Shown: positions 51,491 through 61,132 of the stretch, one piece after another
Position numbering within the stretch: position 1 is the first letter of the stretch
How the letters are laid out: each line of letters begins with the position of its first letter
From: Variovorax sp. HW608
GTDB taxonomy: Bacteria; Pseudomonadota; Gammaproteobacteria; Burkholderiales; Burkholderiaceae_C
Direction of reading: 5' to 3'
Assembly: GCF_900090195.1 (NCBI RefSeq)
Contig: NZ_LT607803.1
Coordinates: 1,860,001 to 1,924,000, forward strand
DNA length: 64,000 bases
Notes under the pieces: model-generated
What the model was told of the DNA's origin: nothing
What the model saw: the letters and a program-made list of their open reading frames with translations, nothing else
Database searches by the model: none
Program-made: the position numbers and the translations under genes

Positions 51491-52345
51491 ATGGAACTGA
51501 GTGATCTGCAGATTTTCAGGACCGTCGTACATGCTGGGGGGGTTGTCCGGGCAGCGGAGATCCTGCACCGCGCTCAGTCCAGCGTGACGGTACGAATCCA
51601 GGTTCTGGAGGAGAAGCTGGGTGTCGAGCTGTTCTTTCGCGAGGGCCGTCGAATGCAGCTTTCCCCCGCGGGGAAGATCTTGGCTGGGTATGCGGATCGT
51701 CTGCTGGACCTGGCCCAGGAAGCATCAGAGGCAATCAAGCAGAACCAACCCACCGGGGTTCTCCGGCTTGGCGCGATGGAGAGCACGGCTGCGGCGCGCC
51801 TCCCGACGCCATTGGGGCGGTTCCATGAGCTCTATCCGGATGTGGCGCTCGAGCTCTATTCAGGCGATCCTCGCGATCTGATCCAGAAGGTGCTGAACTC
51901 AGAACTTGATGCAGCCCTTGTTGCAGATCCGATATCTGATCGTCGGCTCGAGTCTGTGCCCATCTATGAGGAAGAGCTCGTGATCGTGGCCGATGCCAAG
52001 CATGCCCAGATCAACTCGCCCAAGGACGTTCTCCACCGCTCGATTCTGGCGTTTCATCCCGGCTGTCCTCATCGAAGGCGACTCGAAGATTGGTTCGCAC
52101 GCTCAGACGTGTTCCCGGATCGGATCGTAGAGGTCGGCTCCTACCACTTGATCCTGGGGTGTGTTGCAGTCGGAATGGGCGTAGCCCTGGTCCCGCGCAG
52201 CGTGCTGAGTACCTATGTCGACAGCTCCAGGCTGAGTGTGCATCGGCTGAGGTCGAGATTCGGGCATGCCACTACGCGGCTGGTTTGGCGAAGGAATGCA
52301 CCCCAGGCGAAGATTCTGGCATTGGCTCGGGTGCTGAAAGAGTGA
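51491..52345 (+). CDS. LysR family transcriptional regulator
   Basis: 284 residues. The helix-turn-helix is MELSDLQIFRTVVHAGGVVRAAEILHRAQSSVTVRIQVLEEKLGVELF, followed by an effector domain with VLRLGAMESTAAARLPTPLGRFHELYPDVALELYSG. It is somewhat shorter than typical LysR proteins but complete. It is divergent from the dehydrogenase/DMT/cupin/diiron genes across 120 bases and is their obvious regulator. Confidence 0.87.
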   Translation: MELSDLQIFRTVVHAGGVVRAAEILHRAQSSVTVRIQVLEEKLGVELFFREGRRMQLSPAGKILAGYADRLLDLAQEASEAIKQNQPTGVLRLGAMESTAAARLPTPLGRFHELYPDVALELYSGDPRDLIQKVLNSELDAALVADPISDRRLESVPIYEEELVIVADAKHAQINSPKDVLHRSILAFHPGCPHRRRLEDWFARSDVFPDRIVEVGSYHLILGCVAVGMGVALVPRSVLSTYVDSSRLSVHRLRSRFGHATTRLVWRRNAPQAKILALARVLKE

Positions 52346-52387
52346 CCCCGGCGATGGGCCTCGCGAACCGCTTCTGATCGCGGGCGT

Positions 52388-52777
52388 CTATCCGGGCGCG
52401 AATGAACCCGGCAGGCGGTCCGCAAGAATCGCGCGCGCCCGCAGTGCCGCCTCGACCACGAGGCCGGCATCCTGCGCGCAACTCTGCAGTGCGCGTTCGC
52501 CTTCATCGGCCTGTGCGTTCACTGCGCTGTCGAGCAGCGCCCGGCTCACTTCCAATGCCGCCGACGCAACCGCCAGGCACAGATGCAGCCCGGCATCGGT
52601 GCGCTGTTCGATGGCGATCTGCCGCGCTGCGTTTTGCTCGCGCCGGGTGCAATCGCTTGCGATGCCGACGAGGCGCGGGTGAGGCGCGCCTTCGACGATC
52701 TGCGGGCTGAAGAGTTCCAGCATCACGTCATCGACGGCGCATCGTGCGCGTCGGATCTTGTTGGCGGTAGGGCTCAT
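52388..52777 (-). CDS. Conserved-looking small protein, unknown function
   Basis: 129 residues from ATG 52777. The sequence is alanine-rich and helical (LHLCLAVASAALEVSRALLDSAVNAQADEGERALQSCAQDAGLVVEAALRARAILADR), with an N-terminal part FSPQIVEGAPHPRLVGIASDCTRREQNAARQIA. No family is recognised and no signal or membrane segment is present. It stops 42 bases from the convergent lysR gene and is divergent from the bamA paralogue. Codon usage is GC3-rich in this frame, which supports it being real. Confidence 0.5.
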   Translation of the reverse strand: MSPTANKIRRARCAVDDVMLELFSPQIVEGAPHPRLVGIASDCTRREQNAARQIAIEQRTDAGLHLCLAVASAALEVSRALLDSAVNAQADEGERALQSCAQDAGLVVEAALRARAILADRLPGSFAPG

Positions 52778-52977
52778 GGCGTCGGCTCGGCGGAAAGAAG
52801 AAAAGCGAGCCGCGAATCTAGAAAGCGAATGCGGACAAATCGGGGAGCGGCCTCCCCAATCTCTCCTCAATCGGCGCGCACCATTGCCCGGATGCACGCA
52901 TCGTTCGTTTCGTACGGCAGGCCCGGCCTGCATTTCCCCGCCTATCCCATCACCGAAATCCTGGAAGCTGCTGCCGG

Positions 52978-55365
52978 ATGAGGCGCGCCATCCTGGCCCT
53001 GGCGTCGACGCTGCTCGCATCGACCAGCTGGGCCATCGAACCATTCACCGTCAAGGACATCCGCGTCGAGGGCCTTCAGCGCGTCGAGGTCGGGACCGTC
53101 TTCGCCACGCTGCCGGTACACGTCGGCGACACCTACACCGACGAGACCGGCGCGAGCGCGATCCGCGCGCTCTTCGAGCTGGGGCTGTTCAAGGACGCGC
53201 GCATCGACGTGGTCAACAACGTGCTCGTCGTGATCGTCGAGGAGCGCCCCACGGTGGCCGATGTCGACTTCGTCGGCGCCAAGGAATTCGACAAGGCGGC
53301 ACTGGTCAAGGCCCTGCGCGAAGTCGGACTCGCCGACGGGCGCCCCTTCGACAAGGCACTCGCCGACCGCGCCGAGCAGGAGCTCAAGCGGCAGTACGTC
53401 AGCCGCAGCCTCTACAACGCGCAGATCGTGACCACGGTCACGCCCGTCGAGCGCAATCGTGTGAACCTCACGTTCACGGTGACCGAGGGCGAGGTGGCGC
53501 ACATCCGCGAAATGCACATCGTCGGCAACAGGGCCTTCAGCGAGAAGACCCTCTTGAACCTGTTCGACCAGGACGGCGGCACGATGCTGAGCTGGTACAC
53601 CAAGTCGAACCAGTACTCACGCGCCAAGCTCAACGCCGATCTCGAGACGCTGCGCTCCTACTACCTCACGCGCGGCTACCTCGAGTTCAACATCGACTCC
53701 ACGCAGATCGCGATCTCGCCCGACCGGCAGGACCTGAGCATCACGGTCAACATCAGCGAAGGCGAGAAGTACGTGGTGTCCGGCGTGAAGCTCGCAGGCA
53801 CCTACTTCGGACGCGACGACGAGTTCAAGTCGCTGGTGCAGATCCGGGTCGGCGAGCCCTACAACGCCGAGCAGGTCGACGCGACCGTGAAAGCCTTTAC
53901 CGACTATTTCGGCAGCTTCGGCTATGCCTTCGCACAGGTGCGGCCGGTGCCCGAGATCGATCGCGACAAGGGCCGCGTGAGCCTCACGCTGCAGTCCGAG
54001 CCGTCGCGCCGCGTGTCGGTGCGGCGCGTGGTCGTGTCGGGCAACGACCGCACGCGCGACGAAGTCATCCGCCGCGAGTTCCGGCAGTTCGAGGCCTCCT
54101 GGTACGACGGCGACAAGATCAAGCTCTCGCGCGACCGCGTCGACCGGCTGGGCTATTTCAGCGACGTCGACGTGCAGACGCAGGAGGTCCCCGGTGCGCC
54201 GGACCAGGTCGACGTGACGGTCAACGTCAAGGAAAAGCCCACCGGCAGCCTGCAGATCGGCGCGGGCTATTCGTCGACCGACAAGGTCTCGCTGACCTTC
54301 GGCATCACGCAGGAGAACGTCTTCGGCTCGGGCAACTACCTGGGGCTGCAGGTGAGCACGAGCTCGTACAACAAGTCGATCTCGCTGACCGCGACCGATC
54401 CGTACTTCACCAAGGACGGCGTCTCGCGCACGCTGAGCGTCTTTCACACCACCACGCGGCCCTATTACTCGGCCGACGGCAACTACAAGCTGACGAGCGA
54501 GGGCGGCTCGATCCGCTTCGGCGTTCCCTTCAACGAGTTGAACACCGTGTATTTCGGGCTCGGGCTGGAGCGCTACAGCTTCTCGCCGGGCAGCAACGGC
54601 ACCTACACGCTGGTCAACGGCTCCTACGTCTACACCGCGACGCCGCAGGCCTATCTGGACTACTTCCAGTGCTCGGGCACGGTGCCGAGCGTCGTCTGCG
54701 CGCGGCCCAGCGTGATCGGCGTGCCGGCCACCATCGGCTGGTCGCGCGACGACCGCGACAGCGCGCTGGTGCCCACGCGCGGGCGCCTGCAGTCGGCCAG
54801 CCTCGAAGTGGGTGTCGGCTCCGAGATGCGTTACCTGAAGAGCCAGTACAACTACCAGCAGTACGTGCCGCTGTCCAAGCAGTACACGCTGGCCTTCAAC
54901 GGGCAGCTGGGCTACGCGACGCCCTATGGCGACACGACCTACCCGGTCTTCAAGAACTTCTATGCCGGTGGCCTCGGTTCGATCCGCGGATTCGAGCAGA
55001 ACTCGCTCGGCCCGGCCGATGCGGTCACCGGCGGCGCGCTCGGCGGCACGCGCAAGGCGATCTTCAACATGGAGCTCAGCACGCCGTTCCCGGGCGCGGG
55101 CAACGATCGCTCGCTGCGGCTCTACGGCTTCTTCGATGCGGGCAATGTGTTCTCCGCCCGCACCGCGTCGATGACCGATGCGCAGTGGAGCGCGCAGAAC
55201 AAGCTGCGTTCGTCGGCCGGCATCGGCATCAGCTGGATCTCGCCGCTCGGGCCGCTGCGCCTGGCGTACGCGCTGCCGATCACTTACCAGAAGCTGGACG
55301 AGGCCAACGGCATCGCGGCCGACCGGCTCCAGCGCATCCAGTTCCAGATCGGCACTTCGTTCTGA
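52978..55365 (+). CDS. bamA: Outer membrane assembly factor BamA (probable paralogue)
   Basis: 795 residues. A signal peptide ends near SWAIEPF. Five POTRA repeats follow (about residues 20-415), beginning FTVKDIRVEGLQRVEVGTVFATLPVHVGD; motifs such as REMHIVGNRAFSEKTLLNLF and RRVVVSGNDRTRDEVIRREF mark later repeats. The C-terminal 16-strand barrel has the GSIRGFEQNSLGP lid/lock region (VRGF/IRGY motif) and ends in phenylalanine. It inserts beta-barrel proteins into the outer membrane. The usual neighbours of the essential bamA (rseP, skp, lpxD, fabZ) are absent, so this may be a second copy. It converges on bamC 13 bases away. Confidence 0.88.
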   Translation: MRRAILALASTLLASTSWAIEPFTVKDIRVEGLQRVEVGTVFATLPVHVGDTYTDETGASAIRALFELGLFKDARIDVVNNVLVVIVEERPTVADVDFVGAKEFDKAALVKALREVGLADGRPFDKALADRAEQELKRQYVSRSLYNAQIVTTVTPVERNRVNLTFTVTEGEVAHIREMHIVGNRAFSEKTLLNLFDQDGGTMLSWYTKSNQYSRAKLNADLETLRSYYLTRGYLEFNIDSTQIAISPDRQDLSITVNISEGEKYVVSGVKLAGTYFGRDDEFKSLVQIRVGEPYNAEQVDATVKAFTDYFGSFGYAFAQVRPVPEIDRDKGRVSLTLQSEPSRRVSVRRVVVSGNDRTRDEVIRREFRQFEASWYDGDKIKLSRDRVDRLGYFSDVDVQTQEVPGAPDQVDVTVNVKEKPTGSLQIGAGYSSTDKVSLTFGITQENVFGSGNYLGLQVSTSSYNKSISLTATDPYFTKDGVSRTLSVFHTTTRPYYSADGNYKLTSEGGSIRFGVPFNELNTVYFGLGLERYSFSPGSNGTYTLVNGSYVYTATPQAYLDYFQCSGTVPSVVCARPSVIGVPATIGWSRDDRDSALVPTRGRLQSASLEVGVGSEMRYLKSQYNYQQYVPLSKQYTLAFNGQLGYATPYGDTTYPVFKNFYAGGLGSIRGFEQNSLGPADAVTGGALGGTRKAIFNMELSTPFPGAGNDRSLRLYGFFDAGNVFSARTASMTDAQWSAQNKLRSSAGIGISWISPLGPLRLAYALPITYQKLDEANGIAADRLQRIQFQIGTSF

Positions 55366-55378
55366 AGCCGGCGGTGCG

Positions 55379-56488
55379 CTACTGAAGATCCGCCGCGATC
55401 ACCTGCACGATGCGCAACGCATCGGCGGGTGCGACGGTGGTGTTCGCGCGGCCGACGACCGTCACCGCGCTCGTGTCGTTCTCGCTGCGCACCTGGATGC
55501 CGAGCTTGAGCGGCGCGGCCACCGGGCCCGGATGCACGAAGTCGACCAGCTTCGCGAAGGCGCCGGGCTCCTTTCCATTGGTCGGCGGCACGTAGCGCAC
55601 GAAGTAGGTGCCTTCGCTGCGGTTGCGGTCCTCGACGGTGAAGCCGGTGCGGTCCAGCGCGAGACCGACGTGCCGCCAGGCGAGGTCGAAGTTCTCGGCC
55701 AGCTGCAGCGTCGGCTGGCCCTTGGGATCGACGATCTGCGGGCCGCGCTTCGGTGCGACGGGAGCTTCGGTCGTGATGGCGGTGGCGGTCTGGCCGGGCA
55801 CATCGCCGAGGCGCGCCATCAGCCGGCGCAGCCATTCGGCTTCGAGCTCGGCATCGGCAGGCGCAGCGCGCCACGTGGTGTGGCCGTCGCGCGAGGTGTC
55901 GGCGATCTCGCGCATGCCGCGATGGCTGACGTAGATCTCGGTGCCGCCGGCGGTCTGTTCCAGCCGGGTGCGGAAGCGGTCCATCTCCGCGGCGCCCTGC
56001 GAGAGCTCCGTCGCCGAAGAGAGCGAAGCGAGCGTATCGCGAACCATGCCGGTCGGCACCTTGGCGTGACTCTCCGCCCAGTCGGTCTCCATGATGCGGC
56101 GCTCCGGCTGGTCGGTGTCGAGCACGAAGCCGTTGTCCTGCCAGAACTTGCGCAGCGGCTCCCAGAGCTGCTCCGGCGTGCGGCCGACCACCAGCCAGCG
56201 GTGCTGGCCCTCGCTTTCCATGCGCACGTCACCCAACGCGCTGGGCGCGGTGGAGGGGGCGGCTGCCTGCGGTCGCGCGGCGTGGTAGTCGCTGGCCGAT
56301 GCGACGCGCGCGGAGGCGGTGTCGCCCTGGCCGTGCATGAGTTGCGTGACATCGGGGGGTGTGGCCAGCGTGCTGGCCTTGGCCTTGGTGGTGCTCTGGT
56401 AGCGCAGGTTGTCGTCCTGCGGCGTGCTGCATGCGGCCAGGCCCACGCTGATGACGCACAAGGCGAGACGGGAAGGTGTGAAGCTCAT
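55379..56488 (-). CDS. bamC: Outer membrane assembly lipoprotein BamC
   Basis: 369-residue lipoprotein. The lipobox LAAC places the lipidated Cys at residue 20. The unstructured N-terminus DDNLRYQSTTKAKASTLATPPDV resembles the BamC segment that binds BamD. Two helix-grip domains follow: residues about 90-220 (RWLVVGRTPEQLWEPLRKFWQDNGF) and about 255-365 (LAENFDLAWRHVGLALDRTGFTVEDRNRSEGTYFVRYV). BamC is an accessory subunit of the Bam complex. In many Burkholderiales bamC follows dapA; here it sits by a bamA-type gene instead. Confidence 0.86.
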   Translation of the reverse strand: MSFTPSRLALCVISVGLAACSTPQDDNLRYQSTTKAKASTLATPPDVTQLMHGQGDTASARVASASDYHAARPQAAAPSTAPSALGDVRMESEGQHRWLVVGRTPEQLWEPLRKFWQDNGFVLDTDQPERRIMETDWAESHAKVPTGMVRDTLASLSSATELSQGAAEMDRFRTRLEQTAGGTEIYVSHRGMREIADTSRDGHTTWRAAPADAELEAEWLRRLMARLGDVPGQTATAITTEAPVAPKRGPQIVDPKGQPTLQLAENFDLAWRHVGLALDRTGFTVEDRNRSEGTYFVRYVPPTNGKEPGAFAKLVDFVHPGPVAAPLKLGIQVRSENDTSAVTVVGRANTTVAPADALRIVQVIAADLQ

Positions 56489-56580
56489 CGGATCTTTCGG
56501 GATTCGGACCCGCGAAAAGGGGGTCGCGCGCACGCGATCCTGACGAACGAATCGGGAGAAAGCTGGGAGACCCTTCGGCC

Positions 56581-57453
56581 TCAGCCGAAGCGCAGCGCGA
56601 TCACGCCCGCCACCAGCACCGCAGTGCCCGCCGCCCGATGGCGTCCGAACGCCTCGCGCAGCCAGACCGTGCCGATCACCGCCGCGAACAGCACCGAGGT
56701 CTCGCGCAGCGCGGCGACCGCGGCGACGGGCGCGCGCGTCATGGCCCAGAGCGCAATGCCATAGCTGCCGACCGAGGCCAGCATCCCGACGCATGCGAGC
56801 TTCCAGCGCCCCGCCATGTACGCCAATGCAGCGCGTCCCTGGCCGGCCTCGCGACGACGCCACATGACCAGCAGCATGTAGGGGATGCCATCGAAGAGGA
56901 ACAGCGTTGCCAGATAGGCCGCCGCGTTGCCCGATGCGCGCACCCCGAGACCATCCACCACCGTATAGACCGCGATGATCGCGGCGTTGCTCAGTGCGTA
57001 GCGCACCGCCTTGCCGCGATGCCCTTCGGCTGCGTGCAGGCTCGCGGGAGACAGGCTCAGAAGGATCACGCCGGTGCAGATGGCTGCGACGCCTCCCCAG
57101 GCCATCGGGGAGAGGACTTCGCCGATCACCGCATGGCTGCAGAGGGCAACGAGCAGCGGGGCGCAGCCGCGCATCAGCGGGTAGGTGAGGCTGAGGTCCC
57201 CATGCTTGTAGGCGCCCGCGAGCGCGATGTAGTAGCCGATGTGGACCAGCGTCGAGGTGATGATGTACGGCCAGGCTGCGGCCGGCGGAAAGCCGGTGAC
57301 CGACAGCAACGGCACCGCGACGATGAAACCGAGGCTGTGGATCAGCGCGGTATCGAGCGACTTGTCGGGCGCCGACTTGATCAGCGCATTCCAGCTCGCG
57401 TGCAGCAGCGCGCCGAACAGCACGGCGAGCACGATCGGGCCGGTGAGCGTCAC
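56581..57453 (-). CDS. EamA/DMT family transporter in the phosphonate locus
   Basis: 290 residues with about ten membrane helices (VLAVLFGALLHASWNALIKSAPDKSLDTALIHS in repeat one; LSNAAIIAVYTVVDGLGVRASGN starts repeat two). The ATG at 57453 overlaps the stop of the PhnZ-like gene by four bases, so it is translationally coupled to it. A DMT transporter with a phosphonate dioxygenase suggests export or uptake of a pathway compound such as glycine or an aminophosphonate; direction and substrate are unknown. Confidence 0.84.
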   Translation of the reverse strand: MTLTGPIVLAVLFGALLHASWNALIKSAPDKSLDTALIHSLGFIVAVPLLSVTGFPPAAAWPYIITSTLVHIGYYIALAGAYKHGDLSLTYPLMRGCAPLLVALCSHAVIGEVLSPMAWGGVAAICTGVILLSLSPASLHAAEGHRGKAVRYALSNAAIIAVYTVVDGLGVRASGNAAAYLATLFLFDGIPYMLLVMWRRREAGQGRAALAYMAGRWKLACVGMLASVGSYGIALWAMTRAPVAAVAALRETSVLFAAVIGTVWLREAFGRHRAAGTAVLVAGVIALRFG

Positions 57454-58007
57454 GCGGCGGCGCCCGTCATGCAGCGTCGGGCGCGAGCCAGGTAGTGCGC
57501 GAGATCGGGCGTGGCGTGGTTGCGCTTCTTTGCCTTGTCATCCCAGAGCCGCAGCCGAACCGCGTCTTCGGCATGCGGGCGGCCGATGAATTCGCGTGCC
57601 TCGTCGGCCGAGAACACGCCGCCCTGCAACACGAGGCTGCGCCTGGAGTCCTCGGACAGCCCGGCCCAGTACGCGGGCCGCGTGGCGCACAGGTAGCGCT
57701 TGGCATCGACATGCCAGCGGATCGCGTCGAGCACGCGATCGGAGAACGTGCCGCGCAGGAAGGGCAGGGCGAAGAACTGGTGCTGGTCGTCGATGCCGCG
57801 CAGCGACGGCGTCTCGCCCTGGTCGTTCAGCAGGTGGCCGAGATCGTGCAGCAGCGCGGCGGTGACGAGCTCGTCGTCCGCGCCTTCCTCTTCGGCGAGG
57901 CTGGCGCTCTGCAGCGCATGCTGGAGCTGGGTCACGGGTTCGCCGCTGTACTGGGCGCCGCCCTTGTCGCGGAACAGGGTCTCGATGTCGGCGAGCGTCA
58001 GTGCCAT
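57450..58007 (-). CDS. phnZ: PhnZ-like HD-domain dioxygenase of phosphonate catabolism
   Basis: 185-residue HD-domain protein of the phosphonate-operon type. The diiron/HD residues follow the PhnZ pattern: His30, His54-Asp55 and His58 (ALLHDLGHL), His76, His99 and an Asp at 156-157. Tyr20 and Glu23 in AQYSGEPVTQLQH also match the substrate-gating residues of PhnZ. PhnZ cleaves (R)-1-hydroxy-2-aminoethylphosphonate to glycine and phosphate using O2. The partner hydroxylase PhnY is not in this window. It lies 11 bases after the GntR gene in the same operon, beside the 2-aminoethylphosphonate importer. Confidence 0.83.
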   Translation of the reverse strand: MALTLADIETLFRDKGGAQYSGEPVTQLQHALQSASLAEEEGADDELVTAALLHDLGHLLNDQGETPSLRGIDDQHQFFALPFLRGTFSDRVLDAIRWHVDAKRYLCATRPAYWAGLSEDSRRSLVLQGGVFSADEAREFIGRPHAEDAVRLRLWDDKAKKRNHATPDLAHYLARARRCMTGAAA

Positions 58008-58018
58008 GGTGTCCGCCC

Positions 58019-58756
58019 TCAGGCCAGGGCCGGCTGCCGTGATGCCGACGCCGTGGTCGCGGCGGTTTCGGCGAGCTTCTGCTCATAGTTGCGCAGCGTG
58101 CGCTCGCGGCTGTTCATCACGTGCTGGAACATTGCCTGCCCGGCGGCGTCGGCGTCGCCGGCTGCGATCGCCTTGACGATCTGGCGGTGCTCGCGCGAAT
58201 AGACCGCCATCGATTCGCGGGTCAGGTTCTGCCGGCGGAACAGCGACAGCTCGTTCACCAGCTTGCGGTAGGTCGCGAGCAGCTTGTCGTTGCCCGCGAG
58301 CTCGAGCAGGCGGTCGTGGAACTTGAGGTTGAAGCGGTGATAGTCCTGCGCGTTCTCGGCCTTCACCGCCTGCTCCATCGCATCGACGAGCTGGCGCAGT
58401 TCCTTGACCTGCGTCGTGCCGAGCGACTGCGCGAGCTTGCGGCCGACGTAGAGGTCCATCGCCGCGCGCACCTCGAAGATCTGCAGGGCTTCCTCGATCG
58501 GCACGTCGCGCACGAAGACGCCGCGGTTCTTCTCGGTGCGCACGAGGCCCGCTTCCTCCAGCATGCGGAAGGCCTCGCGCACCGGGCCGCGCGAGACGCC
58601 GAGCTGGTCGGCGAGCGTGGACTCGGTGAGCTTCGCGCCCGAGGGCAGTTCGCCCGCCAGGATCATGCGTTCGATCTCGGTCTGCACCAGGTTCGCGAGG
58701 GAGTTGCACTGAAGCTGTGCGATGGCGGGATGAGGTGAAATCTTCTTGCCGGGCAT
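58019..58756 (-). CDS. phnR: GntR (FadR subfamily) regulator of phosphonate use, PhnR-like
   Basis: 245 residues. The N-terminal winged helix is LVQTEIERMILAGELPSGAKLTESTLADQLGVSRGPVREAFRMLEEAGLVRTEKNRGVFV. The C-terminal FCD ligand domain has the metal-site pattern with FNLKFHDRLLELAGN and EHRQIVKAIAAGD. ATG 58756 is preferred over a TTG six bases earlier. It is divergent from the 2-aminoethylphosphonate importer, with a symmetric operator between them, and heads the operon with the PhnZ-like and DMT genes. Confidence 0.86.
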   Translation of the reverse strand: MPGKKISPHPAIAQLQCNSLANLVQTEIERMILAGELPSGAKLTESTLADQLGVSRGPVREAFRMLEEAGLVRTEKNRGVFVRDVPIEEALQIFEVRAAMDLYVGRKLAQSLGTTQVKELRQLVDAMEQAVKAENAQDYHRFNLKFHDRLLELAGNDKLLATYRKLVNELSLFRRQNLTRESMAVYSREHRQIVKAIAAGDADAAGQAMFQHVMNSRERTLRNYEQKLAETAATTASASRQPALA

Positions 58757-58786
58757 GGTCAAAAACTGTACGTTGCCGGGTGCAGA

Positions 58787-58817
58787 TTGTCTACGATCTG
58801 CAGTCGACGATAGACAA
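58787..58817. promoter_or_regulatory. GntR-type operator between phnR and phnS
   Basis: TTGTCTA (58787-58793) and TAGACAA (58811-58817) are perfect inverted repeats with a 17-base spacer. Each half resembles the GntR-family core TTGT-N-TA-C. The pair lies 31 bases upstream of the regulator start and 102 upstream of the importer start, so one protein could control both directions. Confidence 0.6.
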
Positions 58818-58918
58818 GGCTAAGCGACTGGCCCCGATTTTGCTTCGCGGATGTGTCACGAGGATGACTTCTGCGCCCGGCACATTTCGGCCCACCTTTT
58901 TGTTCGAGGAGCTCGCTC

Positions 58919-59953
58919 ATGCACTACGCAAGAACCATCGTGGCCGCTTTCATCGGCCTCGCCTGCGCCACCGGCGCACTGGCCCAGAAGACCCAGCTGA
59001 CCGTCTATACCGCACTGGAGACGGACCAGCTCAAGGCCTACCAGGAGGCCTTCAACAAGGTCAATCCGAACATCGAGATCAAGTGGGTGCGTGACTCCAC
59101 CGGCGTGATCACCGCCAAGCTGCTGGCCGAGAAGGCGAACCCGCAGGCGGACGTCATCTGGGGCGTGGCGGCGTCGAGCCTCGCGCTGTTCGAGAAGAAC
59201 GGCATGCTGGAGCCCTACGCGCCGCTGAACCTCGACGCGATCATGCCGCAGTACCGCGACAAGAAGTCGCCGCCCGCGTGGTGGGGCATGGACGTCTTCG
59301 GCGCGACGGTGTGCTTCAACACAGTCGAGGCCAAGAAGAAGAACATCCCGGTCCCGACCACCTGGAAGGACTTGCTCAAGCCCGAGTACAAGGGCCAGGT
59401 CGTGATGCCGAACCCGGCGTCGTCCGGCACCGGCTACTTCGACGTCGCGGCCTGGCTGCAGATGTGGGGCGACGACAGCGGCAAGGGCGGCGGCTGGAAG
59501 TACATGGATGCGCTGCACGAGAACGTCGCGCAGTACACGCACTCCGGCTCCAAGCCCTGCAACATGGCCGCCGCGGGCGAGTACGTGGCCGGCATCTCCT
59601 TCGAATACCGCGGCTACACCAACAAGGCCAAGGGCGCGCCGATCGAGCTCGTCTTCCCGAAGGAAGGCCTCGGCTGGGACCTCGAGGGCTTCGCGATCTA
59701 CAAGGGCACGAAGAAGGAAGAGGCCGCGAAGAAGCTCGCCGACTGGGCCTCGTCCAAGGACGCGATGCTGCTGTACGGCAAGAACTTCGCGATCACGGCG
59801 CAGCCCGGCGTGGCGCCGAAGCTCGCGAACATTCCGGACGACTACGAAGCGCGCCTGATCAAGATGGACTTCGAGAAGTCGGCGGTCAATCGCGAGCGCA
59901 TCCTCGCCGAATGGACCCGGCGCTACGACGCCAAGAGCGAGGCGAAGAAGTGA
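58919..59953 (+). CDS. phnS: 2-aminoethylphosphonate ABC transporter substrate-binding protein
   Basis: 344-residue periplasmic binding protein. A signal peptide ends at GALAQ. The mature start [49 protein letters not shown] and [22 protein letters not shown] are typical of the PhnS/2-aminoethylphosphonate group. GAGGAG lies seven bases before the ATG. It is first in the importer operon; 80 bases separate it from the ATPase gene, room for a small hairpin that could raise binding-protein levels. Confidence 0.88.
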   Translation: MHYARTIVAAFIGLACATGALAQKTQLTVYTALETDQLKAYQEAFNKVNPNIEIKWVRDSTGVITAKLLAEKANPQADVIWGVAASSLALFEKNGMLEPYAPLNLDAIMPQYRDKKSPPAWWGMDVFGATVCFNTVEAKKKNIPVPTTWKDLLKPEYKGQVVMPNPASSGTGYFDVAAWLQMWGDDSGKGGGWKYMDALHENVAQYTHSGSKPCNMAAAGEYVAGISFEYRGYTNKAKGAPIELVFPKEGLGWDLEGFAIYKGTKKEEAAKKLADWASSKDAMLLYGKNFAITAQPGVAPKLANIPDDYEARLIKMDFEKSAVNRERILAEWTRRYDAKSEAKK

Positions 59954-60033
59954 GGCTGGTGCCGGCGCGCGCCTTCGGTGTCGAGCGCAGCGCCGGTACG
60001 CCGGCCCGTTCCGCGGTCCACGCAGGAGCCAGG

Positions 60034-61131
<1,098 letters not shown>

Positions 61132-61132
61132 G

